Assembly: GCA_033961575.1 (NCBI GenBank)
Contig: CM066737.1
Location: forward strand, 102,204,709-102,268,708
Direction of reading: 5' to 3'
Length of the DNA stretch: 64,000 bases
Source: Aselliscus stoliczkanus
Taxonomy: Eukaryota; Chordata; Mammalia; Chiroptera; Hipposideridae
In this document: one piece after another, positions 31,886-44,075 of the stretch
Layout: each line of letters opens with the position of its first letter
Numbering within the stretch: position 1 is the stretch's first letter
The notes under the pieces: generated by a model
What the model was told of the DNA's origin: nothing
The model's input: the letters and a program-made list of their open reading frames with translations, nothing else
Databases searched by the model: none
Program-made: the position numbers and the translations under genes

Positions 31886-32341
31886 TTTTGTTTTTGTTTT
31901 TTTAGACGTTTTTTAAAGGTTTTATTGAGGAATTGGGGGAGGGAATAGCATTGGGGAACCAGGGAAGGGGAACAGACAATGTTGCTGTCCTTTTGTTCTT
32001 CAGTCTAGTTGCGGAGGACATTGCTTCACTGGGCCATGTTGGTATCGTCATTGCGCTCTTCCCCGGCTGAGGCAGTTGCTCACTGGCCATTGGACGGCTG
32101 GCAGCTCACATCAACTCACGCCGGCTGCCAGCCATTCACGGTAGCTCATGGCAGCCCACTGCAGCCTACACCGTCATCAGCGACTCATGGCAGCCCAGCT
32201 CCAGGTGGAGCTGTTGTTCACCATCTTAGCTGTAGAGGGCGCAGCATCACTGGCCCTCATGTAGGATCCCAACCAGCAGCCCTGCTGCTCAGTGCTGGCA
32301 TCCCAAGCCATCTCAACCAATGTGCCACTTGGCCCGCCTCA
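31886..32341 (-). repeat. SINE-C inserted in L1
   Basis: Tail, body and head in reverse, ending 'ccacttggcccgcctcag'. Target-site duplication TTTGATACCTGTTTTT, which is L1 sequence, at 31870-31885 and 32342-32357. Confidence 0.93.
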
Positions 32342-32663
32342 GTTTGATACCTGTTTTTAATTCTTTTGGGTTTGTCGATGAAAATCATCCAGCCTACAAG
32401 AAAATTTATAAGAGCTTATTTGAGCCTAACTGACGACAATTGCCGGGAAGCAAAATCTCAACAGATGGAGAAAATTGTGAAATGGTTTGCAGTTTATTTT
32501 ATACATAAAATCAAAGGAGGAAGGTTACATGAAATCCATTGGTGATAGATTAATGGGGTGGGAGAAAGCAAAGCGGGGAAATCTCTGGGATTGGATAAAA
32601 ATGAATTGGAGAGACAGGTACTTCATTTACATAAGTGGGCACAGGACAGTTAACAGTTCACTT

Positions 32664-33109
32664 CTTTTTTTTTTTAAGATTTTTTTATTGGGGAATTGGG
32701 GGAGGGGAACAGCGCTGGGGAATCAGGGAAGGGAAACAGACAAGTTGCTGTCTTTTTATTCTTCAGCCTAGTTGCAGAGGACGTTGCTTCACTGGCCCAT
32801 GTTGGCATCGTCATTGCGCTCTTCCCAGATGAGGCAGATCGATTGCTGGCCTCTGGCTGGTCGTTCACTGCGGCTCACGCTGGCTGCCGGCCGCTCACGC
32901 TGGATGCCGGCCACTCACTGTAGCCTATGGCAGCCCACTGCAGCAGGGGCTGCAGCCCACACTGTCCCCGGGGCTCGCACAGCCCAGCTCCAGGTGGAGC
33001 TGTTGTTAGCTGTTGAGGGCAGTGTCACTGGCCCTCACACGTGGGATCTGAACCAGGGCAGCTGGCATCCCAAAACCAGCTCCCAACCAAGGCTCCACTC
33101 GGCCCGCCC
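32664..33109 (-). repeat. SINE-C in nested cluster
   Basis: Poly(T), 'aagatttttttattggggaa', body, head ending 'ccactcggcccgccc'. It lies inside the T tail of the SINE-B at 33287-33409. The overall target site is AACAGTTCACTT (32652-32663 and 33410-33421). Confidence 0.92.
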
Positions 33110-33131
33110 TTTTTTTTAAAAAAAAATAGCT

Positions 33132-33286
33132 GGGCCGGCCGAGTGGCTCAGTTGGTTAAGAGCTCGCTCAAGAGTGCGAGCTGAGCTCTGAGCAACAGCT
33201 GTTCGAGGCCAGCCCGAGCTGAGTTGCCGTTGAGCTGCCAACAGGTGGCGGGAGGGCTCAGCTAAAAAAAAAAAAAAAAAAAAAAA
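33132..33286 (+). repeat. SINE-B, plus strand, in nested cluster
   Basis: Starts GGGCCGGCCGAGTGGCTCAG, ends 'gggctcagct' plus about 23 A. Its own target-site duplication is AAAAAATAGCT (33121-33131 and about 33281-33291). It sits immediately inverted to the next SINE-B. Confidence 0.93.
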
Positions 33287-33409
33287 TAGCTGAGCCATTC
33301 TGCCTTAGCAGCAGCTCAGCTTGGGCCTGGAATCGAACTGGTGACCCTGATGCTCAGAGCTTGCACTCTTGAGCAAGCTCTTAACCAACTGAGCCACTTG
33401 GCTGGCCCC
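33287..33409 (-). repeat. SINE-B, minus strand, oldest of nested cluster
   Basis: 'tagctgagccattctgcctt', unit, end 'ccacttggctggcccc'. Its right target copy AACAGTTCACTT (33410-33421) pairs with 32652-32663 on the far side of the SINE-C, so this copy landed first. Confidence 0.9.
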
Positions 33410-34679
33410 AACAGTTCACTTTTTACAGCACATAGAGATGGTAATCAGGAGACAATCATAATAGTGAGGAATTTTGCAGTTTCCAGCTCTGATCTGGAAA
33501 AAGGATTACTGACATTTCAAAGATGTCATCTTAGGTGCAAAAAGACAACAGGCAGGCCCACTGAAAGACATAGATTAACTTTATGAAGGAAGCTAAACAT
33601 ATGACTCTCCGCCATGGCCCGCTTAGTTATGAAATTTTTTTTATGCTCAGGCTATCTTATATGCTTATTTTCAACCTCCTGAGCTAACTTGTTAGGTTAA
33701 TATGTGGCCCCTAGGAATGGAATTGCTGGGTTTTACAGTAATTCTGTTTAACTTTTTGAGGAAGCATCAGTAATATTTTAATGCAGTATTTTTTTAAAAA
33801 AAAATCAAAATTAATTATAAAAATGTTCACAATGAACAAAGTATCACATTTTAAAACAAAGACAGGATCCAGCCCTGCACCCCCCCTCACCTCCTCCAGT
33901 CCTGGCCCATTTATTTATACATTTTCAACCACTATGCTTCCCGATTTTCCCTGTTCAATGTGCTTCAATTAACTTTGTTGTTGCTTACATTTGAGCTTCC
34001 TGATGCTAATTTAGATATTTTAACTGCTCAGTTAATTTTTTGTGGTTGTTTTTGGCCTTTTAACTTTTTTTCTCTTCATGCTGTAAGATGTTACAACATT
34101 ATTTTGTAAGATGCTGCAGACAATTCACCTACCAAACACATGCAGAAATAAAATGAATAATTCTGGGAAACAAAAATATTGAGGAGCTGCAGGACTCCAT
34201 TTGTGAAAATTACAAGTTGAAGATCACAAGAGGTTCCAAATGAAAAGCCCACAGGTAGGGTAAAAACTAAAATAGGCCTCATAGAGAGAGGGCTGTAAGC
34301 ACAGAGGACATAGTTAGTATAACAAAGGGGTAGTCTGGCTGAAATGGAAGGTTTTAATTGTAATGATTACGATTTCTAAAGTCACTTACAACAGAGTGCT
34401 TTCCCTGCTGGGCTAATGATGCATGTAAATAGCATAGGAAGGAAGGGCACTTAAAAACAATAAGCCAGCCTCCTTGTTGCTACATAAGATTCTTTCTTTG
34501 GGAGATACCCTTGAACTTGGAATCCAGTGACACCATAGAATGGTAGTGGTATATGACTGCTTAAGATAGTGAAGCCGCTGTGGGACATGAACACATCAAA
34601 AGCTATTATAAATCATTAATTCAACAAATGTATCTTGAGTCCCATGTATGAGCCAAGCACAGTGTCAGGTGCTGGGGAA

Positions 34680-35215
34680 AGTGTGGGGGAGCAGAATTTG
34701 TCCCCAAAATATGTCTTTTGTATAAGGATTATTTTAAGCTGATTATTTTTAAGAAACAGAAGACAGAAAAAATTTGAAAACTGAGGAAAATTACCCTCTT
34801 ATAAGAAAGTTACCTTTATAAGGGAACTCGCCATTTTTAAGGTGTCTCCCTCTCTGTACCAGGAAGACGAGAAACTCTCATTAATGGAGAAGATAAGACT
34901 TAAATCTGCTTAACAGCCTGACCCTTATTTTTCGTGTTTTCCTGGTCACCTCCCAGAACTGGTTCCTCACCCCATCATCTTTGTCATTAGCTGGAGATAG
35001 TATGGAATGTGGTGGCTTGGGCCATTTGAGGGAGTTACTAGGTTTTCCTGGGTCTCTCCCATGTATACAGGAGCGGAACATAATACCAAACTTCTGTTTG
35101 TTTTTCCCCTGTTAATTTGTATTTTTTATTACAGGACAGTCTCAGCCAAGGGCCTAGGGGAGTAGAGGGAAAATTATTTTTCCTTCTCTATAGGAACAAC
35201 TTACCCTCTTGTACC
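34680..35215 (+). repeat. Possible ancient LTR
   Basis: 'gcagaatttgtccccaaaat' near the start, and 'aggacagtctcagccaaggg' followed by 'ctaggggagtagaggg' near the end, resemble conserved ends of old class-I LTRs. No terminal repeats or target site are visible. Confidence 0.3.
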
Positions 35216-37080
35216 TGACTGTCTCCTCAGGGAAGGCAGGCTTTAAACAAATCTATAGGAAAATAAGTCTTTAATTATAATTGTTATATGTTCAGGGGGC
35301 TTTAGGAGTATCAAAGAATAAGGACAAAGAGATTTGTGAGAGTATAAAATGGGGTCCAATGACAAACTGGAGAGCTAGGGAAGGCCTACTGAGCAAATCT
35401 GGTCAATCTTTTCCCCAAATTCGTACCTGTGGTCACACAGTACAAAGACGGTAGGCCATGAACTAGGAGAAACTGTGAGGGTGTGGTTTCCCAGATGGGC
35501 AGGGCAGCTGGCTGAGTGGGCACTGTGTCAATGATGTCATTACCTGCTTGGTATCAGTCTACACTTTTACTTGATTGAAATTTGGATTGGGCTAAAGCTG
35601 AAAGGACTCATTCCTTTTTGTTTTCTCCATAAATCATCTAGTTCCATTCCTAACTGTCACTTTTGTTGCTGTTATTTCTTACTTAGACCTTCTATTTTGT
35701 TGCAATAAAAAGTCCTAGTTCTATGCACATCTACACTCTGTTAAGGTCAGTGCCAGACATTGGAACTCACTACCATTGCTTCTGCAACCTGAGGATGCTG
35801 TACAAGATAAGGTGAGATACGCAGAAACATCACCAGAAATCCAGACTTGGTAAGATGCTGCCTGTGGGGAGACCCTTTCTGTGCTGGCATCTTTGGAGTT
35901 TGGTTGGATTTCTTGAATGTAGCGAGGAAGAATTCAAGATCATGTAACAGCAACATGTCTAAACCACTCTCTCCTTAGGCTGCCAAACCCCTCCCATGCC
36001 TCTCTTCTACCACATCTGTTTTATTTATGGATGAGGAGATGTGGGATTCTTGCAGTCTATAAAATGGAATCATACTTGTAGTCTCTGGGTCAGTGATAAG
36101 GAAGTAGGCTCTATACTCATCATTAATCTGAGTGGCACTATTTGACTTGTATTTACATTTGAATATGGGTTTATTAATAAGCCAAATGTAACGATGACCT
36201 GCCGTTTTGCCCATATGACTACTTCTTATATTCACACAAATAATAGGTGAACCATTTTAAAAAACAGATCATTTTATTGTGACTCACACTGACATTGAAC
36301 ATAGTAATTGGATTTCCATTTTTCTTTGGGTTTGCCAAACATTTGGGTTTGCCAAAAAAGATTTTTCACTGGTCTGATGGGCATCCCACCCTATTGCAAC
36401 ATAGGCTTTCCATGTGGGGCATCTAGGGGATTGCAAATTGAACTTATTGAGCTGCTTTTTGCCATGCAGCTTTTGGTGTTAAATCTGAACAGGGAACACT
36501 TTCCATCCTTGTAGCTTCTGCTTCCTCTGAGAATACCAGTGAAGATCTGGGGGGTCCTAGTTGGCACTGTTTGGTTATATAGTTCATTTTTAAGCCTTAA
36601 TGTTCAGTTTTAAACTTCCCATCTTTTTCTTGAACAGGAAATTGTTTTGAAAATAGATACATTGCTTTGATTTGTTTTCTCACGGGGGAGACTATGCTTT
36701 CAGTAAATATGCTGGGAGTATTTGGTAGAGGAAGATAAAAGCCTAGAACCTAGGGGTTGGGGCCAGCCTTGCAGAAATCTAAGTTTTTCCACACTGAATC
36801 ACCCTCTCTAGGGGATTATCTGAACGAGAGAAACCTCACCACATGTCACAAGCCAGGGCAATGACAGTACTTGTTATAATGGTCACTTCTGTAGAGAATT
36901 GAATGGCAAGAGATCGATACCTCTTTAGATTATCTACATTTCTGGAGGAGAAATTTCTGAATCTATTTGCACAAGTGTATATTATTTTAACGTCAAACTT
37001 GAGAAGGATGAAGATTCAGAAGAAATTTTCAACCCAGACTGGGATTTCTTTCTTGCCACCATTGATTTATACCAGGAAGA

Positions 37081-37513
37081 TTTTTTTTTTTTTAAAGATT
37101 TTATTGGGGAATTGGTGGAGGGAACAGCGTTGGGAAATCGGAGAAGGGGAACAGACAAGTTGCTGTCCTTTTGTTCTTCAGTCTAGTTGTGGAGGACGTT
37201 GCTTCACTGGCCCATGTTGGTATCGTCTTTGTGCTCTTCCTGGATGAGGCAGATCGGTCGCCGGCCTCTGGATGGTCACTCACCATGGCTCTTGGCAGCT
37301 CACGCTGGCTGCCAGCCACTCACTGTAGCCTATGGCAGCCCACTGCAGCAGGGGCTGCAGCCCACACCATCACCGGGGCTCGCGCAGCCCAACTCCAGGT
37401 GGAGCTGTTGTTAGCTGTAGAGGGCAGTGTCACTGGCCCTCATATGTGGGATCCGAACCAGGGCAGCTGGCATCCCAAGCCAGCTGTCAACCCATTGCCA
37501 CTCAGCCGGCCCA
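37081..37513 (-). repeat. SINE-C
   Basis: Poly(T), 'taaagattttattggggaat', body with 'ggggctgcagcccacacca', head ending 'cactcagccggccc'. No convincing target-site duplication remains. Confidence 0.92.
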
Positions 37514-37779
37514 ATGTTTTTAATAGGATGAATGCGTTTCATGGTTTTTGAAACACCTTTGCTTTTCTGAGTGAATATCATGATTCTATGGTTTTATACC
37601 GTAAGCCAGATGTTTTTACTTCCGTTTTCCATTATCTTGTCTTTATTCCAACCTTCCTAAGCAAAACTCTTAACTTGGGTTGAAGGGAGATCTATTTTAA
37701 CCTTTTTAAGAATAAAAAAGTAAAGCACATTATTACGCATTCTTCAGTGTTCAAAGGACGCACTATGCAAAGCAGAGGG

Positions 37780-37975
37780 GTGACAAACTATGGCCACAGG
37801 CTAAATCCCATCTGTTTTTGTAAAAAACTTTTGCTGCCACACATTCCTTTACATATTGTCTATGGCTGCTTTCCTCCTACAACAGCAGAGTTGGGCAGTT
37901 GCCAGGGAGACCCACAAAGCCTAAAACATTTTGTATCTGGCACTTTACAGGAAAAAAATGTGTTGACTGCTGATG
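37780..37975 (-). repeat. hAT-type MITE
   Basis: 'gtgacaaactatggccacag' to 'gtgttgactgctgatgt', the reverse of the family at 30135-30325, with the 'tgtctatggctgctttcc' block. Confidence 0.7.
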
Positions 37976-38236
37976 TAAAAGATACGATGCAAGAAAAATT
38001 ATTTACAAGTCTCCAGTGGAATCTGAGTTTTAAAAATCTTTGTTTCTATATCATGAAGATATTCTTTTTAAAAAGATTTTAAAAGAATTCATGACATGAG
38101 GTTCCACATTGAAAGATTACAGAAAACCCTCCCTTCATCCTCTGATCTCAGCTACCTTGTTTCGTTCCCTGGAGGTCATATTATCAAATGTTCTGGGTTC
38201 TTCCAGGGACATATCATGCAAAGATGATTGTTTTAC

Positions 38237-39219
38237 TGCCGGGGGCTGACATCTGACAAGGCCACATTGCCCTGCTCAGCACTGGATGTCTGGGATGCTG
38301 CCTTGTGGTTGGTCATGTAATATCTCCTGCCTCTATGGACCCATGTGCCTTTCCTATAGGAGACAATATATTCAGTGCACTTGTGACAAGTTCCTGTGGT
38401 ACCCCAGTGAGCTAACTATGCAGCCAAAGATGAGTAAGATCTCCTAGAAAAGATGGGAGACAACCTAAGCCAGGCGGTAGTTCCTTGGGGACCCCTGAAC
38501 TGAGATATTGGGGACTCAAACCCCTTGGAAACTGAGGCACAGACCTTTGACAACATAGGCCAAGAAGCCTGCCTGTGGCCTAAGGGCCCTGCTGTGAATG
38601 GTCTCCTTGAAGATTAAAGGTCTTCAGGCCATGAGAGTTCCAGTAAGAGGGGACTTGCTGACCATAGGGTGTGTTAATTAACAACTTTGTTTCAATTCTT
38701 TAACAGATACTGAAGCTTTGACTGAGAAACAGATGCTACCCTCTATTGTAAATATGTAGCCCTCCTAGGACAAAAGATGTTAAGTATTGTATTTACATAG
38801 AAATAGATTTTAGATGGTTTTACCCTAAACACAGCCACTCCTAGTCCTTTTAGGATACTCCCTGTGAGTCTAGCTGCTGGAATTTGGGATAACGGCTAGG
38901 TAGTCCTGGGAACCACTCTTCGGGCGCTATGTAGAGACAGGTGAATCCTTAACATAGAAGAGGCCAGTGTACCCTGGAGAGAACAATTACAGGGAAGTAA
39001 AGACTGAGTAAATCCTGGGAACTAGAAACCACCAAACTCCTGTGATTGAGATAATGGTCAAGAATCCCTATAAAAAGAATATGCTCTGGTAATAAAGTGT
39101 GACACTTCTTCTCTTTAATTCCCCCGGTGTCTCCACTGTCTCCCTTCTTTATTTTCCTCCCCCGCCGACGCCGTCTCCACCTGAGGGAAACCCTGGTCAG
39201 CGGAGGCTGGTCCCCCGCA
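38237..39219 (+). mobile_element. Solo retroviral LTR (ERV), 983 bp
   Basis: Starts TGCCGGGGGC and ends CCCCCGCA (TG...CA), flanked by a perfect 6-bp target-site duplication TTTTAC (38231-38236 and 39220-39225). It has a TATA box TATAAAAA at 39069-39076 and AATAAA at 39091-39096, followed by a pyrimidine-rich and then GC-rich U5. A 6-bp duplication is typical of class II (betaretrovirus-like) elements. No internal viral genes are present. Confidence 0.88.
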
Positions 39220-39575
39220 TTTTACCCTAATATTTAAGCAGCATTTTTATTTCAGATGAGATTATATTTCTCTATTTAGTGAAAAAAAATAATTATGAGA
39301 TACTGAGAAAACGTGTACAGGGGAAAAGTCCATACTTAGTCTGGCTTCTCACAGATACTGTGCACACGCTGTGGGCCCAACCCTAAGTCGATGCAGCAGA
39401 AATATGGAAGACCTGTAGGATGTGGTCCAGCTGGGGAAGGGCCTAATACAGTGCCTGAACCAAATCCTGATGGATGGCTAGGAGATGAGTAGATGCATCT
39501 TTGTATTATAAGCATTGGCAAGACCAATCATTGGTTAACCCAAACATTTCACAAGGATGCTCCTGAGACCTAGTG

Positions 39576-40646
39576 TGTGTGTGTGTGTGTGTGGGGGGGG
39601 GAACCAGCCTCCGCTGACCAGGGTTTCCCTCAGGTGGAGAGGGCGTCAGCGGGGGAGGAAAATAAGGGAGACAGTGGAGACACTGGGGGAGTTAAAGAGA
39701 AAAAAGTGTCACACTTTATTGCCAGAGCATGTTCATTTTATAGGGATTCTTGACCATTACCTCAATCACATGAGTTTGGTGCTTTCTAGTTCCCAGGATT
39801 TGCTCAGTCTTTACTTCCCTGTAATTGCTCTCTCCAGGGTGTATTGTGACTGACTCTTCCGTTAAAGGATTACCTTGTCTTTATTATGATAATTACCATG
39901 AAACCCAGACTTTGTTTCTGTATATCACCTAAAGAATGTTTACTATGACTATCTTAACTATCTAGAAATCATCCTAAATCCTAGCAGTTAAACACAATCA
40001 TAAAACTCACAGGACATATACTTGAGCTATACAAAAAGACTAGGAATGGCTGTGTTTAGGGTAAAAGCATCTAAAATCTATTTCTATGTAAATACAATAC
40101 CTAGCAACCAAAGGGGATTTCACACCTCTCTTATCCTACCGAGGTAGCATCTGTTTCTCAGTCAAAGCTTCAGTATCTGTTAAGGAATTTAAACAAAGTT
40201 GTTAACATACCCTATGGTCAGGAAGTCGCCTCTTACCGGAACTCTCATGGCCTGAAGACTTCTAATCTTTAAGGAGACCATTCACAGCAGGGCCCTTAGG
40301 CCACAGGCAGGCTTCTAGGACTATGTTGTCAGAGGTCTGTGCCTCAGTTTCCAAGGGGTTTGAGTCCCCAATATCTCAGTTCAGGGGTCCCCTCGGGTGA
40401 TAACCTGTTTTAGGGAGTTTCCTTCTCTTTAGGAAATCTTGCCCGGTCGCTGGCTTACACAACCAGCTATCATCAGGGTAGCACAGGACCTTGTCACAAA
40501 TGCAGTGAATGTATTGTCTCCTATAGGAGGAAAGGCACATGGGTTTATAGAGGCAGGAGATATTACATGACCAACCATAAGGCAGCACCCCAAACATCCA
40601 GTGCTGAGCAGGGCAATGTGACCTTGTCAGATGTCGGCCCCCGGCA
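39576..40646 (-). mobile_element. Solo ERV LTR, inverted partner, 1.07 kb
   Basis: Reverse-complement relative of the LTR at 38237-39219, ending GGCCCCCGGCA at 40646. Its poly(A) signal reads TTTATT at about 39715-39720, and the TATA region is at about 39736-39741. The outer flank 'atagtg' (40647-40652) matches 'ctagtg' (39570-39575) at 5 of 6 bases. The U5 terminus carries a (TG)n run of about 9 units then G9. Internal U3 sequence differs from its partner by substitutions and indels. Confidence 0.82.
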
Positions 40647-40824
40647 ATAGTGAGCCTGCCTCCTCAAATTTGGAACATCCTGAAAATTATGAGTTGCGAG
40701 GGCTGTCAGTATTCTCATTAACAGTCAGAGATACTGGTGGTGTAAAAGCCAGGTTCTCATCCCAGGTTTGAGAAGATCTCCAAGATCCCCTTTCTCTTCC
40801 CTTCTCTACCCCAGCTGCTTCTAG

Positions 40825-41105
40825 ACCAGCACTATCCAAAAGATAAAATGTGAGCTACCTGTATTATTTGAAATTTTTGGTAGCCATATTAAAAAGTAAA
40901 AAGAAACAGGTGAAATGAATTTCAGTAATATATTTTAACACAAAGTATCTAAAATATTATCATTTTAACTGGTAATCATAAAAATTATTAACAAGATATT
41001 TTATACTTTTTTTTTCTCATATTAAGTCTTTGAAATTTAGTGTGGATTTTACACGTACAGCACATCTCAGTTCAGACCAGCCATATTTCAAGTGCTCAAT
41101 AGTGA
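40825..41105 (+). repeat. hAT-type MITE
   Basis: 'cactatccaaaagataaaat', 'aaaaagtaaaaagaaacagg', 'acagcacatctcagttcaga', 'atttcaagtgctcaatagtg' in the order of a common placental MITE. A second copy is at 56595-56935. Confidence 0.72.
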
Positions 41106-41300
41106 CATGTGGGGGTGCTGTGATAATGCTGCACAACAACTAACCCCCCAAATCCCAGTGGCTTACAAAAGCAAGCATTTATTTCTTACTCATGAGTCTA
41201 CAAATGGTTGGGGAACTGTAGCACTTGGCTTCTGGCTGCAGTTAGGGTTCTTGTCTGCTCATTTATCTCCAGTGGCCTGCTCTTCTCATGGCCAATGGAG
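41085..41300 (+). repeat. Ancient mammalian repeat, family unassigned
   Basis: 'gctgcacaacaactaacccc', 'cccagtggcttacaaaagca', 'tttatttcttactcatgagt' and 'ggctgcagttagggttc' are familiar ordered blocks of an old interspersed element that I cannot name. Confidence 0.45.
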
Positions 41301-42888
41301 AAAGTGCTAAAGGAGCCCAGCCAGACACAGCAGTGAGGGCTGGGATTTCTTCTCTGCCCATAGTCAACCCTGGTAAAGGAGGGGACAGAAGGAAGAACTG
41401 GGAACAGACAATCCTTTCTACCACACTCCTTTTTCTGAGAAATCAACTATGTGGTTTAAATGTGTTTCCTCTCTTAACAGATCACATCATTATCCATTCA
41501 GTTGCTCATGTTAGAAGCCTAGGTATAAGAGAAGGTCTGGATTGGGAAGGGAGGAGCATTTGTTCGATTTTACACATATTGAGTTCGAGGTGAGTATGGG
41601 ATAGTCAACTAGACGAGGATACCGTTGGCTCTCAAGATTCAGAGCCAAATCATTTTGGTTGTTTATTTTCCCCTCAAGCTCCTACAGGTTTTTTGAATGG
41701 GGCTGATGAGAGTATTACTAGTTTCTTCGAGTCCACTCCACTAAGGTATCCTGATGATGTAACCCTCATGAAGTTACCCTGGCTTCTGAACCAAGATTGG
41801 CTCTGTTTCCTTTCATATATAACCCTGTAGTTATGATATGTCAACATCTAGTTTCTTGGTGTGAAATCCTCATGAAGATTTTTATTACTTCACAGAAGTT
41901 ATATGACTGAAAGGCAGTGGCAGGTGGTATTTTTCAATCTAGATCTGCTTTAGTCCACCACTTATACAGATTCTCCTCAAAAAGAATTTTCTGTGTTTAT
42001 ATAAATATACTTGAGTCATCATATCTTGTGCAAATTGTCTGTATTGATTAATGGTCTCTTGTTTGCTTCCTTTTGCTTGTTGTATTTATAGCTCACATTA
42101 CTTATAATTGTTGGGCAACATAATATGGACCAGATGGCTTCATTATTCTGCATTTCACATTTTGAATTTTAAACGTTGTGTTGGACTGCCTGCCAGTGGC
42201 CAGCTGTGTCCCAGAGGAGATGATGAGGCCAGACCACAGATCCCCGAGGTGCACAGATCCCTGGCCAGTTACCATGGACAGTAAGTGCTGTTGAGGTGTG
42301 AGCATTTGAGGTTGGTTTCCTCTAGCCACTTTGCCCTTAGTTTCCCCTGCGAGTTTAGACTGGAAGGCCAGGGAGAGAGTCTGTGTATCAAAGGGCTTCT
42401 GAATCACTCAGCAGTCCTATGATTGCACTGTTTGAAAAGGCTTTTTACTGATAGGCTCACATCATTTGTTATATGTGAGGAATTTTAACTATGGCTACTA
42501 ATATTTAAAAACAACAGCATCAGTCAGGGGCCCAGCAAGAAACAGGTGGTATACTCAAACAGCAAAATTGAGGAATAGTTACTTAAGGGACTATTTACAA
42601 TAGTATGGCTTAAGGAAAACAAGCTGCAGTGTATTAACACTCTAAACTTGGATGGACAGGAGAAGGGAGAATGCAGAGAAGGCAGCTATAGCTATAGGAG
42701 AGGATGATACTATACAATAAGTTTCAGAGTACGTTTTAATATCTGGATAAATTACTCCCATTACTACCTTCCTGAGTTTCATTTTCTTACATTTATTCTT
42801 CCAAATAAACTTTTAAGTCATTTCATTCATTAAAAAACTCCAATTTTATGATAATTGGAATGGCATTTATACATTACTTTTATAAAGA

Positions 42889-43002
42889 GTCTTTTTTTTT
42901 TTTTTTTTTTTGAGGGCAGTGTCACTGGCCCTTGTATGTGGGACCGAACTGGGGCCACTGGCTTCCCAGGCCAGCGCTTAACCACTGCGCCACTCAGCCG
43001 GC
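42889..43002 (-). repeat. SINE-A
   Basis: Poly(T), inverse head ending 'cactcagccggc', a few bases short at the 5' end. Target copies 'tatacattacttttataa' and 'tatatattacttttagaa'. Confidence 0.9.
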
Positions 43003-44075
43003 TATATATTACTTTTAGAATTGAAAATTGTCTTCCCTTCCAGTTAGAAATATGTTCTAACTTTCCATTTATTCAGTCACCTTTTCTTTTCCATGGTTAT
43101 AGATAATCAAAAGTTGACTGCAATTAATGTTCAGTGTTTTGTGTCTTTCATTTGAATATCTGAAAGTAATATTCATTTTACATTATGCAGTTTAACCAGC
43201 CAGTAATGCTCATTTATTAATCACTTAATAGTCTAAACATTTCCAACATTTTAAGTGTGTCATTTTGAATATGGAAATTCTTCTTGTTCTGAGAATGATT
43301 AAAAATCTCTGATTCATGATTAGGTTGGAGAGAAGGAAAAGTATTAAAATTAATCAATTTTATATAACTTAACAGACTCTCATATGTAACTTTTGAATTC
43401 GTTATATACCATTGTCTGTTTTACGGATGTCCCTTTCCAGTGTTTGATTTCATCATATAGCAAAGACACGGGGGAGCAGGTTGAGGATGTGAATCATATT
43501 ATCTTCATAATTTCTCGGTGAATAGGGATTTGAAGTTCATCCAGAGTTACTGAACAATCAGTAATGAAGCTGCTTGCACATCTAACATCCTCCACTCCCC
43601 CCGCCCCCACCCACGACCACCACCTTGATGCTTAGAGAGGAAAGAGACTACTTTCAAATAGCAAGACTCCCAATGAGTGGGAACAATCAAAATATGTTGT
43701 CAACATTAGCAGTTAATTTTCTTTCATGTTTTGGTAATATTTTGACCTAGCAGAATAAGATGACAGGTGCAGCCCCTATTTGTTACTTGAGTTTCCTTAC
43801 AGGAAAGGTTCTGGAAATACCAACAGACTTGTACCCTTACCTGAGTCAGAGGGTATTTGCAGATGGGCATTGGGGTGAAGGGAAGGAAAGCAGAGTGTTG
43901 GTTTGCTCTCTGTTTCCCCTCTGGGTCCAGAGTCAGTTGCTTCTTTACTTTGTCTGAACTTCTCCTCTCCCTTGCCAAGGACAAATCCTGTTTTATTTAG
44001 AGGAGACTGTAGCCAAACCAGAAACAGCAAAACTGTAAAAGGGAACTATTTTGGGAAATTATTATTATTTTTAAA

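Larger units (their letters stand above)
32372..33708. mobile_element. Unassigned 1.3-kb insertion in L1 (possibly LTR)
   Basis: L1 sequence stops at 32371 and resumes at about 33709; the roughly 1.34 kb between is not L1. About 0.57 kb remains once the three nested SINEs are removed. The left part reads 'tgtcgatgaaaatcatccag...cctaactgacgacaattgcc' and the right part ends 'gttaggttaatatgtggccc'. Size and a TG start would fit a solo LTR, but I see no clear target-site duplication or family match. Confidence 0.45.
31385..33785 (-). mobile_element. L1 3' region (L1MD/ME-like), antisense, twice interrupted
   Basis: L1 antisense blocks: 'attgaggtgaaattcccata', 'cagtgttgtgcaacccca', 'catataagtggaatcacaca', 'tcatctgttgatggtcattt'. 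They run to 31885, resume at 32342-32371 ('ttaattcttttgggt') and again at about 33709-33785 ('ggaatggaattgctggg' to 'ctttttgaggaagcatc'). The breaks are a SINE-C and a 1.3-kb insertion. Confidence 0.85.

Noticed and set aside
38237..40646. A complete provirus bounded by the two LTRs
   Set aside because: The LTRs are in opposite orientation, each has its own 6-bp target copies, and the 345 bp between them have no gag, pol or env features.
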